A stretch of 64,000 nucleotides of DNA from Blautia luti (GTDB taxonomy: Bacteria; Bacillota; Clostridia; Lachnospirales; Lachnospiraceae). Below the pieces are notes generated by a model. It ran no database searches. It saw only the letters and a program-made list of their open reading frames with translations, and had not been told where the DNA came from. Numbering within the stretch: position 1 is the stretch's first letter; each line of letters starts with the position of its first letter. This document shows, piece by piece, positions 17,800 through 26,058 of this stretch. Location of the stretch: contig NZ_JAAITI010000015.1 of NCBI RefSeq assembly GCF_013304735.1, forward strand, positions 1 to 64,000, in the 5' to 3' direction. Position numbers and translations under genes: made by a program.

Positions 17800-19173
17800 T
17801 TATGCAAAAAACTTATCGTACAGACCAAAGAAGAAGATAAACAGAATGATCAGCGGCAGGATATAAGTGATGTATCCGCGCATCCATTTCCGGATCTTCA
17901 TGCCTTTTCCGGTGTTGGCTTCTTTTGTGAAGTTTTCCCAGCCCCAGCCCCGTTTGGAAACACAGAAAAGCAGGTATACAAGAGAACCAAGCGGGAGCAG
18001 AATGTTGCTTACCAGAAAATCTTCAAGGTCGAGAATTGCGCCGCCGAATACCTTGAGCCAGTCCCAGGACCATACATTGTATCCAAGTACGCATGGCAGA
18101 GACAGAAGGATGATGGCGATGGCATTTACAAGACTGGATTTTTTTCGGCTCCAGCCGGTAAGCTCCATACCGCAGGAAATAATATTTTCAAATACAGCCA
18201 GGATGGTAGAGAAAGCTGCAAATGACATAAAGATGAAGAACAGGCTTCCCCACAGTCTTCCAAGCGGAATGTGGTTGAAAATATTCGGCAGTGTGATGAA
18301 GATCAGGCTCGGTCCGGAAGTCTGGTCAACATTGAATGTGAAACATGCCGGGAAAATAATAAGTCCGGAGGTGATCGCAACAAAAGTATCCAGAAGCGCA
18401 ATATTCATGGATTCACCAAGCAGTGCATGATCTTTTCCGATGTAGCTTCCGAAGATAGCCATAGCACCGATACCAAGGCTGAGAGTAAAGAATGCCTGGT
18501 TCATAGCACCGGTAATGGTAGAAATAATACCGATTTCTTTCATACGCTCGAAATCCGGGATCAGGTAGAATTTCAGTCCCTCTTTGGCACCATCCATGGT
18601 AAAACTGTTGATGGCAAGAACAACCATGATCACCAGAAGAGAGATCATCATAACCTTGGTAACTTTTTCAAGGCCGTTCTGAAGACCGCGGGAGCAGACA
18701 AAAACACCTGCAATAACAACAACGATCATCCAGAATCCCATAGTAACGGGCTGGCCAAGCATGTTGGTAAACTGTCCTGCAACACCGTCGGAATCAAGTC
18801 CCTGGAATTTACCGGTGGCTGTCATATAGAAGTAATTCAGCATCCAGCCTGTAACAGTGGTGTAAAACATCATCAGGAGATAACATCCGATCAGAGTGAT
18901 ATATCCATGGATGTGCCATTTCTGTCCTGGTTTTTCCAGTGCGTAATATGCTTTGACAGGACTCTTCTGGCTGGCACGTCCAACAGAAAACTCCATAGTC
19001 ATAACAGGAAGTCCAAGAAGGGCCAGGAAGATCAGGTAAAACAGTACGAATGTGCCGCCACCGCCCTGTCCGGCCATGTAAGGGAATTTCCAGACGTTTC
19101 CGATTCCGATGGCACAGCCAGCAGAAATCAGAATGAATCCCAGACGGGATCCAAGTTTTTCTCTTTCTTTCAT
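17800..19173 (-). CDS. Sodium-dependent neurotransmitter-symporter (SNF) family transporter
   Basis: A 457-residue LeuT-fold Na+ symporter with about eleven membrane helices, the usual count for bacterial SNF members. The unwound helix-1 sodium/substrate site is GCAIGIGNVWKFPYMAG, followed by GGGGTFVLFYL and MEFSVGRAS. Relatives import amino acids (Leu, Trp, Tyr); substrate cannot be predicted here. It has its own promoter about 60 nt upstream. Confidence 0.92.
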   Translation of the reverse strand: MKEREKLGSRLGFILISAGCAIGIGNVWKFPYMAGQGGGGTFVLFYLIFLALLGLPVMTMEFSVGRASQKSPVKAYYALEKPGQKWHIHGYITLIGCYLLMMFYTTVTGWMLNYFYMTATGKFQGLDSDGVAGQFTNMLGQPVTMGFWMIVVVIAGVFVCSRGLQNGLEKVTKVMMISLLVIMVVLAINSFTMDGAKEGLKFYLIPDFERMKEIGIISTITGAMNQAFFTLSLGIGAMAIFGSYIGKDHALLGESMNIALLDTFVAITSGLIIFPACFTFNVDQTSGPSLIFITLPNIFNHIPLGRLWGSLFFIFMSFAAFSTILAVFENIISCGMELTGWSRKKSSLVNAIAIILLSLPCVLGYNVWSWDWLKVFGGAILDLEDFLVSNILLPLGSLVYLLFCVSKRGWGWENFTKEANTGKGMKIRKWMRGYITYILPLIILFIFFFGLYDKFFA

Positions 19174-19230
19174 AACTCACCTCATTGTTGCAGTTTGGTA
19201 AACTGCTATTTGTATAAAGTCGCAAGTTTT

Positions 19231-19259
19231 ATCTTAACACATTCCTCGATATTGCACAA
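19231..19259 (-). promoter_or_regulatory. Promoter of the symporter gene
   Basis: On the minus strand: TTGTGC, 17-nt spacer, TAAGAT. Confidence 0.6.
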
Positions 19260-19291
19260 TAAAAAGAACTTGCATTTTGCATAAAACATAT

Positions 19292-19315
19292 GTTAAAATA
19301 AAACATTATTTTAAC
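19292..19315. promoter_or_regulatory. Perfect 9+9 inverted repeat upstream of the symporter promoter
   Basis: GTTAAAATA / TATTTTAAC around a 6-nt centre, about 35 bp upstream of the -35 box. Good candidate for a dimeric regulator site. Confidence 0.5.
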
Positions 19316-19401
19316 AAGATAAAGTGGTGGATCGTTACACTTTAAAGAAATAAAAACATCAACAGAATCTGAATGTCCGCTTTAATAACTATTCTCTTCA
19401 G

Positions 19402-20949
19402 TCAGGGATACGAAATTTTTCGGAGAGATCCCGTAATATTTCCGGAAACAGAAAATCCGCATAAAGAAGCTACATTTTGAATGGAAGGGCTGTCTTCCAG
19501 AAGAAACTGTCTGGCTTTTTTCATGCGGCAGACATTGATATATGAGGTAAGTGTAACTCCGGATTCCTGACTGAATACAGTAGAGAGATGCTGGGGATTG
19601 ACAAAAAAATGGGAAGCAATGGTTTCAAGACGAAGATCCGGCTGATTAAAATTCAGACAGATATATTCCTGAACCTGGGATACAAGAGCTGACTTCCGCG
19701 GATTTTTTTCATCAGCAAGAGAATCCAGAACTGCCTTGCAGGTAGACTGGAGCAGTTGTTTTAACTGCAGGGCACTCTGGCAGTTCTGGTAAGTATTCAG
19801 GGCGTTTTCCAGAAGAGGAAAAAGCGTTTCACGCTGACTGCACTCCGTGATAAAACCGTCAAGTACAGTAAGAAAAGCAGCAGCTACACTCCAGGTCTGC
19901 CGGATATGGATTTTTTTGGTGATGATATCGTTGAAATATTCATCAATATATTTACAGAGAGCCGGTGAATTTTGCTGGCGCAGAAAGATCAGGATATCAT
20001 TATAAACCAGAGGCTTTAATGTAAAATCACCGGAATGGGACTGGGGCGTGAAATAAAGAAATCCGGAAGAAGACGCAGTTCTGTTATGAAAAACAGAAAG
20101 AGCCTCTTCATAGGAATAGCGGATTCCTTCCACGCCTTCATGAGGTGTTCCACAGCAGAAAAAAGTGGAAATCTGTGCGATATTATCATATATCCCGGCA
20201 AGTCTGAGACAGGATTGTTCCAGATCGGTAAAAGAAAAATCAGAGCTTTTTTCCATGATGATATACTGTCTCATCTGAGAATAGTCAATGTAAATAAGCT
20301 CTTTGCACACAGGCTGTAAGATTTCCCTGCATATATTTTCCAGGATGGTGTGGAGCAGAGAAAAATCACCTTTTTCATCCCATATTTCCGGATTGGCATT
20401 GTGGATCTCCATAAGAATGGTAAGATAATCGGAAGTTTTATGAACCGGAATTTTTTCCAGATCATCCGGGGAAATGGTTGTTCCACTGATCACTTTCTGG
20501 AAGAAATTAAGCTGCATTTGTCGTGTATACAGATCGCGGAACTGAAAATAATTATTCACATAACTGTTTCTGGAATTTTCCTGATCGATCTCGTCACTTA
20601 CTTTCTGGAGTGTCTCCATAAGCTCCCGGTGATCCAGTGGCTTCAGGAGGTATCCGCGGACCTGAAGAGAGATGGCTTTTTTGGCATAGTCAAAATCTTC
20701 GTATCCTGTGGAAAGGATGAATCTGGTATGACAGTCTGTTCCAAGAGCTGCAATCATATCCAGACCGCTCATAACCGGCATGGATATATCCACAAGGGCA
20801 ATATCGGGTTTGACATTTTCAATAAGCTGGATTCCGGCCTGTCCGTTATTAGCTTCCCCTGCAATGTTATAAATGTTTTGTTTTTCAAGAAAATTGATCA
20901 GAGATTTTCTGAAAAAAATTTCATCGTCAATAATTACGAGTGTTTTCAA
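19402..20949 (-). CDS. YesN-type response regulator (C-terminal helix-turn-helix truncated by frameshift)
   Basis: A 515-residue response regulator: receiver domain (about 1-120, phospho-acceptor Asp54 in ALVDISMPVMSG), a long middle region and an AraC-type DNA-binding end. It should activate the sugar importer to its right together with the adjoining YesM kinase. The likely start is a TTG at 20949 behind GAGGGGG. The end is damaged: after ASLCGFS the frame runs out as VSGNITGSLRK to a TGA, whereas another frame encodes the expected FRKYYGISPKNF ending (19382-19450). About 22 bases are missing, removing the second recognition helix. It may be inactive. Confidence 0.82.
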   Translation of the reverse strand: MKTLVIIDDEIFFRKSLINFLEKQNIYNIAGEANNGQAGIQLIENVKPDIALVDISMPVMSGLDMIAALGTDCHTRFILSTGYEDFDYAKKAISLQVRGYLLKPLDHRELMETLQKVSDEIDQENSRNSYVNNYFQFRDLYTRQMQLNFFQKVISGTTISPDDLEKIPVHKTSDYLTILMEIHNANPEIWDEKGDFSLLHTILENICREILQPVCKELIYIDYSQMRQYIIMEKSSDFSFTDLEQSCLRLAGIYDNIAQISTFFCCGTPHEGVEGIRYSYEEALSVFHNRTASSSGFLYFTPQSHSGDFTLKPLVYNDILIFLRQQNSPALCKYIDEYFNDIITKKIHIRQTWSVAAAFLTVLDGFITECSQRETLFPLLENALNTYQNCQSALQLKQLLQSTCKAVLDSLADEKNPRKSALVSQVQEYICLNFNQPDLRLETIASHFFVNPQHLSTVFSQESGVTLTSYINVCRMKKARQFLLEDSPSIQNVASLCGFSVSGNITGSLRKISYP

Positions 20950-20967
20950 TTTATATTTCCCCCTCAA

Positions 20968-22758
20968 TCAGATTTTTTTGTCAGGTATTACTATGGTTAC
21001 AGTGGTTCCCTTTTCAGGTGAACTTTCGATGGTGAGTCCGTAATTCTCACCGTAGAGAAGAGCAATCCTGTGGTTGATACTTGGAAGCCCGAAAGAATGT
21101 CGGGCAGTTTTGAAGTCTCTGATAGAACGGTTAAGTTCGGCAAGTTTTTCCGGCGGGATACCGGAACCATTATCAGAAACAGAAATACAGATGGTACCAT
21201 TTCTGATAGAAACATTTAAGTGAATATGGCATATCTGGCTGGTAAGTCCGTGGACAAAAATATTTTCCACAACAGGCTGTATGGTCAGCTTGGGTATCTC
21301 TGCCCCATGATCCTCCCAGGACGGCTCATAGGTGATCTCGTAATCAACAAAATCCATATACCGCAGATTCTGGATATAAAGATACTGTTCTGTAAGAAGC
21401 AGCTCCTGGCGCAGAGGAATGATAAACTGTCCCTTTGAAAGAGAGTTTCTGTAGAAAGATGACATGGAAGACACTGCTTTTACTGCAGTATCATTCATGT
21501 CAAGTTCTATGAGAGACTTGATGGTGTTTAAAGTATTATAAAGAAAATGGGGATTGATCTGGGACTGTAAAAGACGTACTTCCATTTTCTGTTTGGCATT
21601 TTGTTCCTCATAGATATCGTTAAGTAATGTCTGGATCTTCTGCATCATAAGGTTAAACTGGTTATAGAGAACTGCAAGTTCATCATTTGAAGAGTAACTG
21701 GCAGAAATATTCAGCTTTCCGGCAGACGCAGATTTCATTTTTTCTACAAGTTTCTGTATAGGTGCGGTGACAGTACCTGTACATAATATGGAAAAAAATA
21801 CAGATAAAATAAACACTACAATGCTGATCAGAAGAATGTTGTGCAGGATCACCATATGATCCAGAGTCAGGCTTTCCAGAGGAATCAGGTTGATCACATT
21901 CCAGTTCAGGTCAGGATAGGATTTGCAGATAAAAAGAGTGTCAGTGCCGTCTACGGAAAAAAACTGCCTGTCGGTTTCTGTCAGGGTTTTATAATTCTCT
22001 GAACTGATTTTTGTATAGGATGAGAAGTCTTTATAAATACCTCCGGATGAAGAAGAGGAAAGTATCTGTCCATTTTCATCAGTAATATAGAAATCCCTGG
22101 AAGAGCTGTCCGGAAGGTCGCGGAATGCAGAGGAAATATTTGTTTCTCTGATCAGAAGGACCAGGGCGCCCAGATATTTGGTGTTATCAATGTTTGTAAT
22201 ACTTTTTAAGGCTACAAAGGTTGGCTCCCCACTTATCTGGAAGGGTCCGAGAAACTGAAAGGCCAGATTAGTCTGAAGGCTGTCAAGGACTTCGGGACCT
22301 AAAATGGAATCAAGCTGATCTGTTTCTGTGGTACTGCTGTGAAACCAGTGGTTTTCTGTATCCAGGATATCCCAGGCATAGATGTTTTTGTGAAGTCCGA
22401 TGATACGCTGGGCCTGGTCTGTAAGCTCGGAATTTACCAGAAAATGTTCCAGTGTGTTTTCGGGAACTGTGGGATTTTCTTTTAAAACATCGGCGATATT
22501 GCTGTTGATGGAAAGGGTGATGGCATAGTTTGATATATTATCGATCTTTTCTCCAAGGTTGCTGGTGATCAGGGATAGCTGCTGCTGACTGGAAAGTGCG
22601 GCACGCTTGATCAGTACTTTTTTGGATGCAGTATAAAAAAACACGGAAGTAAGCATGAGTATCAGAGAACTGAGCAGCAGATATGTAATAAAAAGCCTGC
22701 GTTTCAGACTGATTCCTAAAAATAAGTGAAACACCTTTTTTTTCAGATTTTCTATCAT
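20968..22758 (-). CDS. YesM-type sensor histidine kinase
   Basis: A 596-residue membrane kinase: helix 1 (about 22-43), an extracellular sensing region (about 45-300, dCACHE-like), helix 2 (about 303-325), HAMP (about 328-380), the His_kinase domain with phospho-acceptor His404 in QINPHFLYNTLNTIKS, and a C-terminal ATPase (DNGSGIPPEKL, FGLPSINHRI). It is the partner of the adjacent YesN regulator, whose ribosome site overlaps this gene's stop. Kinases of this group usually sense sugars with a neighbouring ABC importer; here one is encoded divergently. Confidence 0.93.
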   Translation of the reverse strand: MIENLKKKVFHLFLGISLKRRLFITYLLLSSLILMLTSVFFYTASKKVLIKRAALSSQQQLSLITSNLGEKIDNISNYAITLSINSNIADVLKENPTVPENTLEHFLVNSELTDQAQRIIGLHKNIYAWDILDTENHWFHSSTTETDQLDSILGPEVLDSLQTNLAFQFLGPFQISGEPTFVALKSITNIDNTKYLGALVLLIRETNISSAFRDLPDSSSRDFYITDENGQILSSSSSGGIYKDFSSYTKISSENYKTLTETDRQFFSVDGTDTLFICKSYPDLNWNVINLIPLESLTLDHMVILHNILLISIVVFILSVFFSILCTGTVTAPIQKLVEKMKSASAGKLNISASYSSNDELAVLYNQFNLMMQKIQTLLNDIYEEQNAKQKMEVRLLQSQINPHFLYNTLNTIKSLIELDMNDTAVKAVSSMSSFYRNSLSKGQFIIPLRQELLLTEQYLYIQNLRYMDFVDYEITYEPSWEDHGAEIPKLTIQPVVENIFVHGLTSQICHIHLNVSIRNGTICISVSDNGSGIPPEKLAELNRSIRDFKTARHSFGLPSINHRIALLYGENYGLTIESSPEKGTTVTIVIPDKKI

Positions 22759-22970
22759 GGAATCCCCCCTCTGGTTTTATTGGCTACATTATATAATAAG
22801 GGAAAAATTCTCACAAGTGTGGGGGAAAGATTGGAGAAAATATTCCAGGTACAGCGAAGATTTTCCATGTATTTTTCCGGACGGATTTAATATAATGGTC
22901 TCATCGATAAGGAAAGCGGAACAAAATATTCAATCCGGATGAATAGAAATGTACCAAAAGGAGGACGAAA
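22759..22970. promoter_or_regulatory. Divergent promoter region kinase / importer
   Basis: A TATAAT at 22891-22896 without a good -35 box fits an activated promoter for the importer. ATTATATAATAAG near 22789 may be the -10 of the kinase on the other strand. An AAAGGAGG site is at 22959-22966. Confidence 0.45.
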
Positions 22971-24278
22971 ATGAAATTAAAAAAAGTGATGGCTGCTACA
23001 CTTGCCACAATGATGTGTCTCTCTTCATTCAGCATGATGAATGTGTGGGCAGATAAAAAAGAGGATTCCGAACCACTTGTGATCAATTATATCAGTGCCA
23101 GGGGCGAAACAGATGCGGCACTGAAAACATTGAAGAAGCTTGCAGAAGATTATAAAAAAGATCACCCGGATTTTGAATTCAATGTAGAGTCTATTGCAGA
23201 CAGAGAAACATATCTTCAGAAGATCAAGATCCTTGCATCCAGCAATGAGCTGCCGGACTGGTTTGACGCAGATCCGGAGGCATTTTTTGAAGGACTTTGC
23301 AAAAAGGATCTGATCTACAGTGTGGATGACCTTTATGATGAACTGGGTATCAAAGACAAGTTCTTTGATATTGCACTGAATTATCCGAAACTCAGTGACG
23401 GAAGCAATTACCTTATGACCTGGCAGGGAAATGTAGAGTATTTCTGGTATCACAAAGACATGTTTGAAAAAGCCGGAATTACTGAAACACCTCAGACACT
23501 GGAAGACCTCCTGGATGTGTGCAAGAAGCTGAAAGATGCGGGAATGACCCCGATATCCGCAGGAAATTACGACATGATCATGCGTTATCCTGCATTTAAG
23601 GCTTTCAGACTGGAAGGAAATGACTTCATTGACAATGCAAGAATGGGAAAAGAAAAATTTAATTCTGAGACAGGTATCGCAACAGCCCAGTATACACAGG
23701 ATATAGCCCAGTATTTCAGTGAAGGATGGACAAGTTCAGATACTACCGCACAGATGGATCTGTTTCTGAACAATGGTGCGGCAATGTTATACACCGGAAC
23801 ATGGGATACACCGGATCTTGTAGATGATGAGGGAAATCTTAAAGATGACATTTCCATGTTCAAGCTTCCTGTAGACAGCGAGGGAACCGCTACGGGAGAA
23901 AATGATTACTATGCGAATTGTGGAATCGGAACTGCCATTCTCAAGGATTCCATGAGTGATGAGATGAAAGATTTCATCAGTTATGTATGGGATAATTTTG
24001 CTGATACGGCAATGTATGAGTTCAATATGCTTCCATCCATGATGCCAAGTGACCCGGAGAAGCTGCCGGAGCTTACACAGCAGATTTTAAGCGATCTTGA
24101 GAACTGCGGCACTTTTGCCCAGTGCTGGGATGTTCGTCTGGATCCTTCTACAAACGAGGTTTACAGAAAAGAGTTGGCAAGCCTTGGAATGGGAGAATCA
24201 ACACCTGAAGAGTTCTGTGAAAACATGGACAAAGCTGTAGAACAGTATGCATCTGATTATTTTGACACTGAAGAATAA
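22971..24278 (+). CDS. Sugar ABC transporter substrate-binding protein (family 1)
   Basis: A 435-residue extracellular solute-binding protein of the carbohydrate family. The N-terminus has a Sec signal (KKVMAATLATMMCLSSFSMM) ending around NVWAD. I see no good lipobox, unusual for a Gram-positive binding protein, so anchoring is unclear. Typical parts are INYISARGETDAALKTLKKL at the start of the mature domain and MLYTGTWDTPDLV in the hinge region. It feeds the two permeases downstream. No importer ATPase is encoded here; a shared MsmK-type ATPase is likely. Substrate probably an oligosaccharide cut by the GH2 enzyme. Confidence 0.9.
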   Translation: MKLKKVMAATLATMMCLSSFSMMNVWADKKEDSEPLVINYISARGETDAALKTLKKLAEDYKKDHPDFEFNVESIADRETYLQKIKILASSNELPDWFDADPEAFFEGLCKKDLIYSVDDLYDELGIKDKFFDIALNYPKLSDGSNYLMTWQGNVEYFWYHKDMFEKAGITETPQTLEDLLDVCKKLKDAGMTPISAGNYDMIMRYPAFKAFRLEGNDFIDNARMGKEKFNSETGIATAQYTQDIAQYFSEGWTSSDTTAQMDLFLNNGAAMLYTGTWDTPDLVDDEGNLKDDISMFKLPVDSEGTATGENDYYANCGIGTAILKDSMSDEMKDFISYVWDNFADTAMYEFNMLPSMMPSDPEKLPELTQQILSDLENCGTFAQCWDVRLDPSTNEVYRKELASLGMGESTPEEFCENMDKAVEQYASDYFDTEE

Positions 24279-24286
24279 CTGAGAGA

Positions 24287-24322
24287 ATACGCAGATGCGG
24301 AATTTTATCTGCATCTGCGTAT
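24287..24322 (+). promoter_or_regulatory. Stem-loop between binding protein and permease genes
   Basis: Perfect 12-nt arms ATACGCAGATGC / GCATCTGCGTAT around a 12-nt loop, without a T-run. Such stems commonly protect the binding-protein mRNA so that it outnumbers permease mRNA. Confidence 0.65.
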
Positions 24323-24337
24323 GAAAGGGGAGAGGAT

Positions 24338-25210
24338 ATGAAGCCCAGAAATAAAATCCAGCCTTTACCGTTTGTTCTTCCTGCACTGTTCGTATATATT
24401 CTTACTGTTATCATCCCAATTCTGTGGTCAATGGGTTACAGCCTTTTTTCCTGGAATGGAATCGGTGATATGAAGTTTATCGGACTGGAAAATTATGTGA
24501 GGATGTTTCAGGATGAGACATTTCGTGAGGCTGTTGTAAATAATCTTAAATTTGTTGTATTGGGAAGTTTGTTCCAGTTATGTGCAGGACTGATCCTGGC
24601 AATTTTGCTTACACATATTTCCAAAGGTGGAAATATTCTGCGGGTTATTTATTTTATTCCATGTATCATTTCATCTATGGCGATCTGCCAGATTTTTTCC
24701 AAAATGCTTTCTGTCCAGCCCCAGGGCCTGGTTTGCTATGTGATGGAAAAACTGGGAATGGAACCTATCGCTTTGCTGGCAAATTCCCATACAGCGCTGA
24801 TTACCATAACCCTGATCGATGGATATAAATACTGTGGTCTGTACATGATCATTTTTTATTCCGCATTTGTATCCATATCAAAGGATGTGATCGAGGCATC
24901 TACAATGGATGGCTGCAATGTTTTTCAACAGTATCGTTACATAAAGCTTCCACTGGTGAAAAATATATTCAGCATTGTCATTGTAATGCTTGTAAATGGT
25001 TGTCTGAAAACCTTTGATGTATTCTATATTCTTGACAATAAATCCAGATCAACAGAGATGGTGGCAACTTATATGTATAAAACCGCTTTTAATTCGGCTG
25101 ACTTTGGCTATGGAAGTACATTGTCCGTTTTTCTGGTCATTGAATGTCTGGTAGCAGTAGGGATTATACAGAAATGCCTGGGATCGGCGAAAGGAGATGG
25201 GTCAGAATGA
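24338..25210 (+). CDS. Sugar ABC transporter permease (MalF/UgpA type)
   Basis: A 290-residue inner-membrane subunit with six predicted helices. The EAA loop that contacts the ATPase is EASTMDGCNVFQQYRYIKLP. It starts behind GGGGAGAGG and its stop overlaps the next permease start (ATGA), so the two subunits are translationally coupled. Confidence 0.92.
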   Translation: MKPRNKIQPLPFVLPALFVYILTVIIPILWSMGYSLFSWNGIGDMKFIGLENYVRMFQDETFREAVVNNLKFVVLGSLFQLCAGLILAILLTHISKGGNILRVIYFIPCIISSMAICQIFSKMLSVQPQGLVCYVMEKLGMEPIALLANSHTALITITLIDGYKYCGLYMIIFYSAFVSISKDVIEASTMDGCNVFQQYRYIKLPLVKNIFSIVIVMLVNGCLKTFDVFYILDNKSRSTEMVATYMYKTAFNSADFGYGSTLSVFLVIECLVAVGIIQKCLGSAKGDGSE

Positions 25211-26049
25211 TAAAATCAAGAAAAAATATACCTATTCGTGCTGTGTTCTATGTAGTGATCCTTATTTTTGTCATGATACAGGTCTACCCTATTTTCTGGG
25301 TTATCTGCTCCAGTCTGAAAACACCGGATGAAATGACATATACTGCACAGTATGCCCTGCCATCAGGATTTTATCTTGGAAACTATATCAGCGCACTGAC
25401 GATCTCATCCATTCCAAGATATTTTCTTAACAGTACGGTTGTGGCAGTTCTCACACTTCTTGGCATCGTAGTCCTGGGATGCCCGGTTGCATTTGTGATC
25501 AGTAAGGTAAAGGTAAAATATGCCAATGCACTGATGGCATTTTTCCTGTTTGGAATGATGGTGCCTATTTTTTCCTGCCTTGTACCCATGTTCCAGATTT
25601 ATAACAGGATCGGACTGAGAAATACATACTGGGCACTGGTGCTTCCGCAGATCGGGTTCGGACTTCCAATGTGTATCTATCTTTACACCGGATTTTTTAA
25701 ATTTATGCCGGATTCTCTTCTGGAAGCGGCAGTTATTGACGGTGCCACAATGGGAACCACATTCCGCAAGATCGTGGTACCTATGGCTAAAAATACTACA
25801 ATGACAGTTCTTACATACAATTTTGTTTTTGTATGGAATGAATTTACCTATGCCAATACGTTTATCTCATCTTCTGATATGAAAACTCTGCCAATTGGCC
25901 TGAATGACTTTGTGGGGCAGTTCGGAAGAGTGGACTGGGGAAGTACATTTGCGGCGATCGTAATATCGATCCTGCCTACACTGATCGTGTATTTTATTCT
26001 TAACAGGAACATAATCGAAGGTATGGCTGCAGGTGCGGTCAAGAGTTAG
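25207..26049 (+). CDS. Sugar ABC transporter permease (MalG/UgpE type)
   Basis: A 280-residue second permease subunit with six predicted helices and the EAA loop LLEAAVIDGATMGTTFRKIV. The ATG at 25207 overlaps the previous stop, which argues against the upstream start at 25144. It forms a heterodimer with the preceding permease. Confidence 0.92.
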   Translation: MIKSRKNIPIRAVFYVVILIFVMIQVYPIFWVICSSLKTPDEMTYTAQYALPSGFYLGNYISALTISSIPRYFLNSTVVAVLTLLGIVVLGCPVAFVISKVKVKYANALMAFFLFGMMVPIFSCLVPMFQIYNRIGLRNTYWALVLPQIGFGLPMCIYLYTGFFKFMPDSLLEAAVIDGATMGTTFRKIVVPMAKNTTMTVLTYNFVFVWNEFTYANTFISSSDMKTLPIGLNDFVGQFGRVDWGSTFAAIVISILPTLIVYFILNRNIIEGMAAGAVKS

Positions 26050-26058
26050 GAGGCTGAA

